NCBI RefSeq assembly: GCF_030552475.1 | Contig: NZ_JAUPED010000020.1 | Coordinates: 1-52,692, forward strand | Source of the DNA: Mariniflexile sp. AS56 | Lineage (GTDB): Bacteria; Bacteroidota; Bacteroidia; Flavobacteriales; Flavobacteriaceae | Direction: 5' to 3' | DNA length: 52,692 bases | Part shown: positions 17,463 through 27,400 of the stretch, one piece after another | Layout of the letters: every line of letters begins with the position of its first letter | Position numbering within the stretch: position 1 is the first letter of the stretch | Position numbers and translations under genes: made by a program | Notes under the pieces: generated by a model | The model's database searches: none | What the model was told of the DNA's origin: nothing | The model's input: only the letters and a program-made list of their open reading frames with translations

Positions 17463-20400
17463 TTATTTCCTGTAGCTTGTATGGTACCACCTCCGTGTTT
17501 TGTTACTCTAGGTCTTGTCGATACCTTAACTGGTTTGGCAGATATACTTTTTTCTGTAGCTTTAGTTGCCCATAAAAAACCTTCTCCAGGTGTAAGAGCG
17601 CTCATATCTGCTGGTGTTAGTGTTGATAATTGAGTAATTGATTTTTGAATATGCTTTAACCATTGTGGACTATTAAACTTATGAAGTAAGACAACTGAAC
17701 TTAATTCAATTATTTCATTTGGAAGACTTGGTGGATCTTGACTAGCTATCATAATGCTAACACCTTTGTGCCTCATTTCTCTTATAGCAGTTACTATATT
17801 TCCAGTCAAATCTTTATTGTCCATATATTTATGAGCTTCATCAAAAACAATAAACTTATTAAAGTGAAGGCCGTTATTTTTTTTAACGGCTGAAAAAATA
17901 TTTAGCATTATAACAAATAATCCTAATGCTTCATCTTTAACTATAAATTCATCTCTCAAATCGACAACAATTAATCGACCCGGTTTTAAAACATCTCTCA
18001 TCATAAATCCATCATCGACATACTCACGAGCAAAACTTAATTTTTGCCTAGCCAAAGCCTTTTGAGAATTACTTAACAGCTCTGATGCTTCTACACTGTC
18101 TGAGAGGGCTTGTATAGTTATATTAGATCGATGCTCTTTCATAATTGCTTTTAGTTGTCTAATATAAGTTGAATCATTCCCAATGGCTCCTAATATGAAC
18201 ATCCAATCTTGCACGTTCAGCTCTTTAGAGTTAAAAGCAATTGGTAAAACTTTAATCGAAGGGTATTCAGCTTTTCTTTCTTCAATTTTGTCCTTTGGGG
18301 TCAATATGATAACATCTTCAATATTATCTGGTTCAGCTCCATACCTAGTTTTTAATTTAGATAGTTCATTTTCTTTATCATTTGGTAAAATCATCGAAGT
18401 GAACTCAGGCTCATAATCCATACTTTCACTGTAGTGAAAAATAACTCCTGCTAATGGAGAGGGTAATTGATTTATATTGCTAAACTGCTTTAAAACCATT
18501 TCTGAAATTGTTCCAATGGTGTAACTTTTCCCACCACCCTGAACACCAAACAGACTTATAGTATTTGTTTCACTTAAGTCAATTGCAATTTTCTTTTGGA
18601 GAATACTCTCACCAAGAATACCAAATTGGTTACTTGCTGAAGTTTTTCCAATTAATATATCATACTTGGGGATAATGTGATCTTTAGAAGATTTTTCTGC
18701 AATAGAAGCATCCACTAAATTTGAATTTATATCCTCAGTAGCTAAATTTTCGGTTTCACTATCTTTGGAGTCAAGGTTTTCTTTAATTGTAGAATCAGTA
18801 TTTTCAAGCTCTATTTCATTATCTGTTTCTGTAGAATCTAAGCCTTCTTCGGTATCTAATTGATCTTCAAGCTTAGATTTAAATTTTTGCATAAATGGTT
18901 TTAGCTCATTTTTATTGCCGAATGCGTTACTAATATCTTTATCAAAATCACTTTCTTCGAGTCTTTTTGTATTTAAATCAGAATCAGGATCTAAAATATC
19001 ATCAATCAATTTACCACCAAAAGTGAAGAATATAGAGTCATTATCTAAAACTGTTTTCTTATGTCTTTCTTTAGCTGCAAAATCAAATATTAATCCTAAT
19101 CTTTTAAACTTTAAAGAAAATCCTGCATCAAGATTTTGCATAAATGCAAGATACTGGTTGTATGCATTGTTAGATAGGTAATCATATCTATTTGCTCGTT
19201 CCAAATAGAAAGTAAGCAATGACTTTAATTCCTTATTCTTAATCTCTCTATCTAGTCTGTCAAAAGAATTATTATATTCTGGATCAAAATGGTTGCGTAA
19301 AGCTTCAATAGTGTTTTCTATTTGATCTAACATCTTTAATCTTAGCGCGTCTTTTTCTGTTTCGCCCAACGATTTCCTACATTTTATTTCTATAACAGTA
19401 ATAGAAATTTCTTTTTTAGTTGGATTCATTGAGACCAAAAGATTATCTGCTCTAGATTTACTACCTGAAGGTAGATTTTCGAATAAATTTTGATGAAGAT
19501 CAATTGGGATAAGGAAAGCGTCTTCCAGCATTTCTTTTTTCTCTAGAACACGTTTAGTAAATGCAGAACCAATAACTTCAAAAGCCTTATTTTTTGTTGA
19601 ATTAAGCTGTAATACTAAAGAACTACTCACAGCTCTAAGATCCTCTAATAGAATTTTTATTTTATGTTCATCCTCCTCATTATGGATGTCTAAATTAAAT
19701 TCTTCAAAGTGAGGTCCTAGTAAGCCTAAAACTTCTGATGTAGGTCGAGTAGTCAGAAAAGATGATATTCCAAGAATTTCTTCGCCTGGAACATAGTCTA
19801 GTAAAAACGGGATTTTACCATCTTTTGATGGCTGGTCAAAAATTTGAGGACCTAAGTTTTTGTCAAAAGTGACTACCCAATCTGAATAATCGTGAAGGTG
19901 CGTTAAAAGGACTTTGTCTCTATCATTTAATCTTAGCTGAGTGGAAGGAATCGAAGCAGTGAATTTTGAGACTAGCGCGCTACTAACAAAGCTTTGAATA
20001 TTTTCAAAAAGTTTAATACCATTTGCTCCTGTGGTATCATATTTAATTGGCAATTTGTTGCCTTGAATAAATCTGTTCCATTTTATTTGCGATCCATTTT
20101 CATCAACCAAGACCGAAGAATCCGTTATTAATCCGTTTAAATAAAAGTTTCGATCTTCTACTGCAGGTTTTATAAGTTCAATAGAGATAGGGAATGGGCT
20201 TATTAAAAAGCTCAAGTGAGAGGTATAGCTTGAAGGGTCTCTGAGAAAATCAGTTATATTATTAATTGAAAAGCGAAGTTTAGGGAACAATCTATTTCTA
20301 GATGGTTGAGAAAATGCTTCAGCTTCCTCAGAAATATTGGACTCTGGGTTAATAAGTGCTTTTAACGACTCTCCGTGCTCAATAATCTTATCATCTCCTG

Positions 20401-22879
20401 TAAATATTCGGACTTCATAATTTATATCTTCAAATGCCTTTTCTTTTTCTAATTCGACAAAAGCATTGGAGAACACTTCTGCATCACCTGCATTAAATAA
20501 ATTTACAACTAGCTTATCTATATATGGGTGTTGTGCTAAATAATTTTTTATGTGACGAATGACTAACTTTAGGCTTAAATCAGTTTCAACATAGTTGTCT
20601 TTGGTAATATTAAATAATAACCTTAAATAGTGCTGTAATTGTCTAGATATAGAAGTCATTCCATTTTTTGACTCCTGAGAAATCGTGCCCAAATAAAGTC
20701 CCCAACCGAATGATAATTCACCGCTATAATTATATGCTTTTTGCGAATTTGGCTCAATTAATACTAACTGATTATTTTCTGGAGATAGATTACCTATAAA
20801 TAAATCTTCAAGATGTTGTGACCAAGCTTCTTTATGACCTGAAAATTCTTTGGTTTGTCTTTCCCAGTTTTCAAATACTTCAATAAGCTGAATTGTCCAA
20901 GCAAGTCTAAGCGGATGCAATGGCGATATTAATAAGGCTTCAACTTTACTGCCATCAGGCAATTTGCTTTTAACCCTAGCTACATCAATCATTTGAAGGT
21001 CAATCAAAAACTCTTTTAGCTTAGTCTTTTCCTCTAAGTCAATTTCATTAGATTCTAGTTGTGTTTTTAACTTAGTCGTCCATTTTGTGTAGCTATCAAC
21101 GTATTTTTTAATTTCTTCCTTAAAAACAAATATGTTTGACGTTTCAAATATCCCATCTCCATTTTCATTAGAATTTATGATAGCATCAAAAACTTCTTTT
21201 CTTTGTTTCAATAATGACTTGGGAGCTATCTCATTAACTTCACTTTTTACGAATTCGAGCATTTCGAATCCTATAGCTAATTTGTTACTCTTTAATTGAG
21301 ATTTGACATACCCAAGACTATCAGAATTTTGCAAAAATTTATTTTCTATTTGCCTAAGCTTTGTAGATATATTAATTTGATAATTATGTCTATCTGAATA
21401 ATTAATATGAAAGGTAGAAGAGTGCTTCTCCTTTCCATCATTTATCCAAAGATTTGAAGTTTCTGAAGGTTCAGGGATATGGTTATCTTCATCATTCTTT
21501 AGTGCTTCAATTCGATATTTTAAAAATGCTTGTAAGACGTTATTAAGTTTGTCCTTTCTTTGATTTTCGTCTCTATCAATTACATCTTCAATTACATAAT
21601 CAAAATCATCTGAATCACAGGTCAATTTATAAGGAAAGGCATTTTTTTGTGTCTCAGGATCATCTTTTTTAGCTTGTTCCCAAGCTTTTTGAATTTTAAC
21701 ATCTCTAAACTCGTCGTCTGAATTAAGCATATTTCCGTGCTCGTCCTCAGCTAGAACCTTAAGAAAATAAGAACCTTCTTCTATAATATTAGGATTAAGT
21801 TCTAATGTAACATCTCTATACGGTCTGTTAGAGTTTGAGTTTTTAACTTTTCTTAAAACTGTAATTTCCTCACCATTACTGCCATTTACAGCCATCAAAA
21901 TAATTCTAAAGAATTTCAAGTCCTTGATGTCTTTAGGGTTAGGATTGGTGCGGAAACGAACTTTCAATTTGGCAATTTTACCTTCTTGAGCGTATAAAAC
22001 GTTTGTTCCTTCTTCAACTTTTAAATCAGTAGATTTTACTTCCTCAGTAATTAGTTTAATGTGAGTAAAATCTAAATCAGGTATTGGCCAATTACTGAAA
22101 TTTAAGTTACTGTAACCATCATTTATTGACTTACAAATGTCTTGAGCATTTTTTGCATCCTTTTCTTTTTTTAGAAAATCTACAATGTCTTTTTGAATGG
22201 AATCGTTTTCTAACCTTAAATCTGCAATACGATCATAAAGTGGTTTGTTAAAAGCAGATAATAAGGCAACACTTTCTCTATTGAAATTAAGTCTAGACCT
22301 TATTTTTTCTTTTTGATTCAATAAAATATTATCAGGAATTAGTGATAAATGAAATAAGTTATTTCCAATCGAATCAATATCATACTGATCCTCGGAAATT
22401 GCAATCAGATAATCAATTATTTCAGAATTAATGGGATCTAAGTAATCTATGATATCAGTAGATATTACTTCATAGATGTCATCTGGAATTTCGTTTCTTA
22501 ATGAAGCTACTAATTCGAACTCAATGCCTTCTAATGAAATTTCTTTGAAAGTTGCATTACCATAAGAATCTTCCGCAGCTGTTCTACTATTAGAAGGAAT
22601 TAAAATAAAGAGTGGTTTATCCTGCTTATTTCTTAACTCAATTAGCTTTGTTGCAGTAATGTATCTATCATCAGATTTTTCAACTTCAGAAACAATAAAT
22701 AGATCTAAGTGTTTGTGTTCATCTCGAATTACATTCCATAGATATTCCAATTCTAAAACACCTAGTCCTGTAATTTTCATACAATGACCAGCAGAAGCAT
22801 TTTCAAAGTCTGGTTTATGTAACTCTAGAATAAGGTTAATTATTTTTTGGTAGTATATGTTTATGGTAACTGTTTCCAT
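17459..22879 (-). CDS. Giant PD-(D/E)xK plus HerA/FtsK-like ATPase protein
   Basis: The 1806-residue protein ends in a HerA/FtsK-type motor. Walker A is GVQGGGKSYT at about residue 1447, Walker B is FIVFDEAHKYMD at about 1681, and IMIASQDPPSLP follows. Before it, at about 1135-1170, SRADNLLV and VIEIKCRKS form a D...ExK pair typical of PD-(D/E)xK nucleases. An acidic linker rich in E, D, S and T (about 1335-1400) separates the two. The large N-terminal part includes TKLIELRNKQDKPLFILIP but is otherwise unrecognised. The plan recalls DptH of phosphorothioate restriction. With no HsdR nearby, it is my leading candidate for the DNA-cleaving or translocating effector. The motor is firm; the nuclease is probable. 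Confidence 0.8.
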   Translation of the reverse strand: METVTINIYYQKIINLILELHKPDFENASAGHCMKITGLGVLELEYLWNVIRDEHKHLDLFIVSEVEKSDDRYITATKLIELRNKQDKPLFILIPSNSRTAAEDSYGNATFKEISLEGIEFELVASLRNEIPDDIYEVISTDIIDYLDPINSEIIDYLIAISEDQYDIDSIGNNLFHLSLIPDNILLNQKEKIRSRLNFNRESVALLSAFNKPLYDRIADLRLENDSIQKDIVDFLKKEKDAKNAQDICKSINDGYSNLNFSNWPIPDLDFTHIKLITEEVKSTDLKVEEGTNVLYAQEGKIAKLKVRFRTNPNPKDIKDLKFFRIILMAVNGSNGEEITVLRKVKNSNSNRPYRDVTLELNPNIIEEGSYFLKVLAEDEHGNMLNSDDEFRDVKIQKAWEQAKKDDPETQKNAFPYKLTCDSDDFDYVIEDVIDRDENQRKDKLNNVLQAFLKYRIEALKNDEDNHIPEPSETSNLWINDGKEKHSSTFHINYSDRHNYQINISTKLRQIENKFLQNSDSLGYVKSQLKSNKLAIGFEMLEFVKSEVNEIAPKSLLKQRKEVFDAIINSNENGDGIFETSNIFVFKEEIKKYVDSYTKWTTKLKTQLESNEIDLEEKTKLKEFLIDLQMIDVARVKSKLPDGSKVEALLISPLHPLRLAWTIQLIEVFENWERQTKEFSGHKEAWSQHLEDLFIGNLSPENNQLVLIEPNSQKAYNYSGELSFGWGLYLGTISQESKNGMTSISRQLQHYLRLLFNITKDNYVETDLSLKLVIRHIKNYLAQHPYIDKLVVNLFNAGDAEVFSNAFVELEKEKAFEDINYEVRIFTGDDKIIEHGESLKALINPESNISEEAEAFSQPSRNRLFPKLRFSINNITDFLRDPSSYTSHLSFLISPFPISIELIKPAVEDRNFYLNGLITDSSVLVDENGSQIKWNRFIQGNKLPIKYDTTGANGIKLFENIQSFVSSALVSKFTASIPSTQLRLNDRDKVLLTHLHDYSDWVVTFDKNLGPQIFDQPSKDGKIPFLLDYVPGEEILGISSFLTTRPTSEVLGLLGPHFEEFNLDIHNEEDEHKIKILLEDLRAVSSSLVLQLNSTKNKAFEVIGSAFTKRVLEKKEMLEDAFLIPIDLHQNLFENLPSGSKSRADNLLVSMNPTKKEISITVIEIKCRKSLGETEKDALRLKMLDQIENTIEALRNHFDPEYNNSFDRLDREIKNKELKSLLTFYLERANRYDYLSNNAYNQYLAFMQNLDAGFSLKFKRLGLIFDFAAKERHKKTVLDNDSIFFTFGGKLIDDILDPDSDLNTKRLEESDFDKDISNAFGNKNELKPFMQKFKSKLEDQLDTEEGLDSTETDNEIELENTDSTIKENLDSKDSETENLATEDINSNLVDASIAEKSSKDHIIPKYDILIGKTSASNQFGILGESILQKKIAIDLSETNTISLFGVQGGGKSYTIGTISEMVLKQFSNINQLPSPLAGVIFHYSESMDYEPEFTSMILPNDKENELSKLKTRYGAEPDNIEDVIILTPKDKIEERKAEYPSIKVLPIAFNSKELNVQDWMFILGAIGNDSTYIRQLKAIMKEHRSNITIQALSDSVEASELLSNSQKALARQKLSFAREYVDDGFMMRDVLKPGRLIVVDLRDEFIVKDEALGLFVIMLNIFSAVKKNNGLHFNKFIVFDEAHKYMDNKDLTGNIVTAIREMRHKGVSIMIASQDPPSLPNEIIELSSVVLLHKFNSPQWLKHIQKSITQLSTLTPADMSALTPGEGFLWATKATEKSISAKPVKVSTRPRVTKHGGGTIQATGNK

Positions 22880-22885
22880 TCTTAT

Positions 22886-24439
22886 CTAATCGTTTAATTC
22901 GTAGCGTGGACGTATTCTTTGTAAAATGTATGCGTCGCTTAAATCATTATAAAATCCTATTTGACGCAGTTTCATTTTGAATGATTCTACATTTTCTTTA
23001 AAAGCAAGGTGAGTATTAAGATCAGCTTCTTTAAAGCGTTCTTCAGAAAGGCCATTAATAATTAGACCATATCTAGTTCTTATATTTTCAATAAGTTCTT
23101 CTATAGATAAAGTCTTAGTTGTAAATTGATCATCAGCAACATCAAGAACAAGTATCTGAACTAGAGTTTCTAGTAATCTTGTTCCCAAGACAAATCTTCT
23201 AGGATGCTTTTTGCTTCTTCCTTGAGCCATAAAACCACGCTCTGTGTTTTTTTGAGCTAGATTATCTATAAGCTGAACGTGATAACGGTATTGATAAGCG
23301 CCACGGGCTTTAACAATAAGTTCTATGTATTTATCAAAATAGGTGTCTTCATACTTCACCATATCCTTAATAAGTTCCCTATCATCTTCTTCAAGAGAAT
23401 TATAAAGGTTATCCCATTGTGTTTCAAAATAAATTTCAAAACCATTTGGCTTCTTTGCTAATGCTGAAAGTGCTTTATCTAAGTTAGAGGAATCTGTTTT
23501 TTCTAACTTGAGTCTTCTTAGGGCTGCATTCACTTGAAATGTAGCCTTAACATAATCGTAAACACTGTTTGTAAGGTTTTCTGCATCACTACTTGCTAAT
23601 TTCGCAATTTTACTTTCATTGTTATCTGTAGTGTCTATTACAATGCTCCAGTTATCCTTTAGCTCAACAGATCCTTTCTCCACCATTTCTGGAAGCAGAT
23701 AAACTAATTTTTGAACATAAATAGATAAGTGAAACGATGTTATTGTTTTTAAATAATCTACAACTACGTTTCTTGGTATTTTTCTCTTGTAGACAAGCAA
23801 TCGTCTTACATCATCACAATAAAGTTTTGCTTGTTTCTTAAGTAAAGGTTTAATTTTATTTAATGAAGTATTTGTATCTAGAAAACCAGGTTTAATATTT
23901 TTAATAATATGCAGTAGTCCTAAACTATCTACATCCAATCCATCTTTTATAGTTATTTTATTAGTGGTATTATCCCAACCTTCCATTAAAAAACTTTTTA
24001 AATCTTCTTTAACTTTGGGGTTAGCTCCAAGCATAAGATATACTTGATCTGCGGTATTATAATCTCTTGTATGCGCTGCATTTCTAACACGATAGCTTTC
24101 AAGATGAATTGGTCTTAAAGAAGATATTTTTTCTTTATCGAGGTTTCCTCTAAAAACCATATTTACTAAATTACTTCGCATCCATAATACTGCTGCTTCT
24201 TTATTCTCGCTGAAACCCTTTACCGCTCCATCTTCTTCCAGCTTTCCAAAAACGCGTTGAAGTGTTTCTAGGTCTATAAATGAATTACTTCTTGCCCTTT
24301 GTCTTGGTCTAACACCGTTATGCTTTAATAACATAAATAGGTTTACAAAAACATTGTCAATATTTACAGCTTTGGCATCACCCGCATAGATAAGCTCATT
24401 TCTTAATACACTTTCTTCTTTATTTAATTTGATTGCCAT
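22886..24439 (-). CDS. Unrecognised 517-residue defence-operon protein
   Basis: I do not recognise this family. The protein is soluble and mostly helical, with basic stretches such as RPRQRARSNSF near residue 40 and QGRSKKHPRRFVLGTRLLE near 410, which could contact nucleic acid. I see no Walker motifs, cysteine clusters or membrane segments. It is packed between the kinase gene (2-bp gap) and the giant nuclease-ATPase gene (6-bp gap), so it is almost certainly an integral component, perhaps a partner subunit of the HerA-like motor. Function remains open. Confidence 0.6.
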   Translation of the reverse strand: MAIKLNKEESVLRNELIYAGDAKAVNIDNVFVNLFMLLKHNGVRPRQRARSNSFIDLETLQRVFGKLEEDGAVKGFSENKEAAVLWMRSNLVNMVFRGNLDKEKISSLRPIHLESYRVRNAAHTRDYNTADQVYLMLGANPKVKEDLKSFLMEGWDNTTNKITIKDGLDVDSLGLLHIIKNIKPGFLDTNTSLNKIKPLLKKQAKLYCDDVRRLLVYKRKIPRNVVVDYLKTITSFHLSIYVQKLVYLLPEMVEKGSVELKDNWSIVIDTTDNNESKIAKLASSDAENLTNSVYDYVKATFQVNAALRRLKLEKTDSSNLDKALSALAKKPNGFEIYFETQWDNLYNSLEEDDRELIKDMVKYEDTYFDKYIELIVKARGAYQYRYHVQLIDNLAQKNTERGFMAQGRSKKHPRRFVLGTRLLETLVQILVLDVADDQFTTKTLSIEELIENIRTRYGLIINGLSEERFKEADLNTHLAFKENVESFKMKLRQIGFYNDLSDAYILQRIRPRYELND

Positions 24440-24441
24440 AA

Positions 24442-27400
24442 CTATAATTGCATTGTTTCTATGTTCAAATGATTATTTTGATCCTTGCTAATTTCATAAA
24501 ATTCTATATTGTCCTTTGTTACTACCACTTTATTATAAATAAGGTTTTCTAAGAGGTTTTTGAATATAGTTAATTCAACAAATTTCCCTCTTATGTCATT
24601 AAGCGAAGGACTATAACCCTTTTGAATAAAGTATAACATTTCAAAAAGATCTAATGAAATAACTAATTCAATATGTAACTGTTTTTTATGCCTAAAAACG
24701 AGACTATCAGGTTCATACTCCAAGTATTTCACCAAATGATCCGTACGGCTAACAAAAAGTTCAAAATCATTAAGGTCAAAGAGTCTAAACGATTTACTAA
24801 AGGGGTCGTTAATTTCTGAAGAGCTTAGTACAAGGTGCTTTTGCCAAATAGTCTCATTTTCACAACCTTCATTCATTGAAATCGCTTGAGAAATAGACAT
24901 TTTTAGTTTGTGCAACGAATCCTCAGATAGCTGGTCAAAAAGATTAGGAAGCAACTTCTTTATTGAATCGATATTGGGTGATGATTTAAAACTTGTCCAA
25001 CTAGATGGTTTGTATTCTACAATTGGTATTATCTCATAATATTCTGTGCCAGGATTAGTAATACTAATTTGTTTTATAGCAGTTGATTCTTCTTGAATAA
25101 TATTTTTAATTTGTAGTAAACACGCTTTTGCAAAAGTTGAGTCATCGTTAAAGTCGTGACTACTAAATTCAAGTTTATTTTGTTTAGACTCTTCATTACC
25201 AGTAACATAATTTAAAACAACATCAGAAACACTATTCTCCTTATCTACATTTAACGCTTTATAAAAACTTAGCAATGACTGGTAAGGCAAACGTTTTTGA
25301 TAATTATTGATACTCCCTTCAAAATATTGATGTCTGACATACGTTTTTTGAATCGTCTTAATTTTTTTAATTAGCTCATCTGTTTGTTCGTGAGCAGGCA
25401 CCCAAATTTTATAATTATTAAAATCATCTATGAGATTAAATGATCTATCAGAAAATTCTAAGTAGTATCTATTAATGTGCTGACCAAAAAATAAGTCTCT
25501 ATCTAAATTTGGTATTGCAACATTTCCAATATCTGTTTCACGTAATAGCTTAACCAATCTATCGTTGTTGCCAGAGTCTTCAGAATCTGAATTTGTTAGA
25601 TTGAAATAATACAATTGCCAATATTCCTCTGGCTTATTTTGGAGTTCAGTATAAACACTTTCTACTTCCTCACAGCTGTGATCTCTAGAAAGCATAAAAG
25701 CGATATAAGATCTTAAATCTCGCATCGTTATATGTAGCTCCCTTTTTAATGCAACAGTACGCAAGAGCCATTCCATTCTAGTGATAACTTCATCACCAGA
25801 GGCAGGGTCATTTAAGGATTCAACGTTATATTTTATGAAACATTTATTTGCTATGGAACATCCTTCACATTTATTCCAAAGACTCTTTTTTGTTAATGTT
25901 TTAACTTGTTGTCTAAACAAACTCGGTTCCTGCTCGTCCACAGCAGTTACAGATCTAAGGTTGAGATTTATAATCATTAAACCTTGTGGCAACTCAAAAT
26001 GACCTTCTTTATAAAAATACTGGTCTATGGTGTCGTGAAGTGATTTATATTTTTCTGAAGTTTTTAAAAATTCAACAAGTCTTCCTTCATTTATTGCAAT
26101 AACACGTCCTTCATTGGCATCATTAAAGTTTTTCAATCCTTCAAAAGGATTAAAAAAAGATTCTAAAACCTGATTATTAACTTTTCCATCTTCATCTTGA
26201 GAGCCATCATAGTTACTTTCAAAAGATATTCCATTCACATCAAATTCAGCTCCATTTTTATGCCCAAACCGTTTTAAATTTTTAACAGTGGGATCATCTT
26301 CAATTTTTCTAATGAAGGCAGTTTTACCATCTCCTGCATTTCCTGTAATAATGATGAGTTTAAATCTTGCATCAAGAATATCTGGAATTAATTTTCTATC
26401 CAGTTTTGATGGAGAATAGGTAAGTTGGTCGTAGTTTGATCCACGGTCATTAACACGTGTTCCCCAGTTTCCAGATTTAGATTGGCTGTAAAGGGAATTA
26501 ATGTAATCTACGATGTCTATTCCTTCTACATCAATTTTGTGCTCTTTAAGTCTGCTTGTATTATCTTCAAAGGATTCTTTTAACGCACTGTATACTCTAG
26601 AAATATTACCATCATTAAAATTGCGAGCACCACCTTTCCAGAAGGTTTCATTGATTAAAATTTCATCATCAACTTTGATGACAATTCTAAGATTTTCGCC
26701 AAAAGAAATTGAACTCTTAAATCTTTTTATGGTATCCTTAAACTTACCTAGCGAAGAATGAACCGTCTTACGAATTTCACTATAAGTAGACATTTCATTT
26801 AACAACTTAATACTAGTGCTGCCTTGCCTTATAAAAACTTCTATACGGTAGAGCTTACCATCTTGGACTCCTTCGTTACTCGTTTTGTTTTCTGCAAGTA
26901 GATTATCTTCACCTATTGCCCGTAGGCTATCTAACATTTCTTTAGCAGTAGTAAAGCGAGAACTCGCATTGGTACTAATAGCCTTTAATAAAAACTCAGA
27001 AAAGTCTTCGGATATTCTTGAGTTATGCTCTTTTGGATTGGTTGGCGACTTGCTAATACTTGGAACTCTAAATTGTGGCCAAGGATAGTGTTTTGTTACT
27101 AATTCATACAAAGTTATTCCTAACGCAAACGTATCTGCGGAGAAGTCCCAATTAATATTATGTCCATCTAATAAATCTGGCGCCAAATAAGGATTCGTGC
27201 CAACATATGATTTATCATTCTCTTTTAATGAAGCTACATTAAAATCAATAAGTACAAATCGACCCTTATTATCCCAAATAATATTTTGCGGTTTTACATC
27301 TCTATGAAGTATAGGTTTCTCCCTCGATTGAAGATATTCCAGTGCCGATAACATTTCGATTGCTAATCGATAAACAGTTGAAATAGATAAGTTCGCATCT

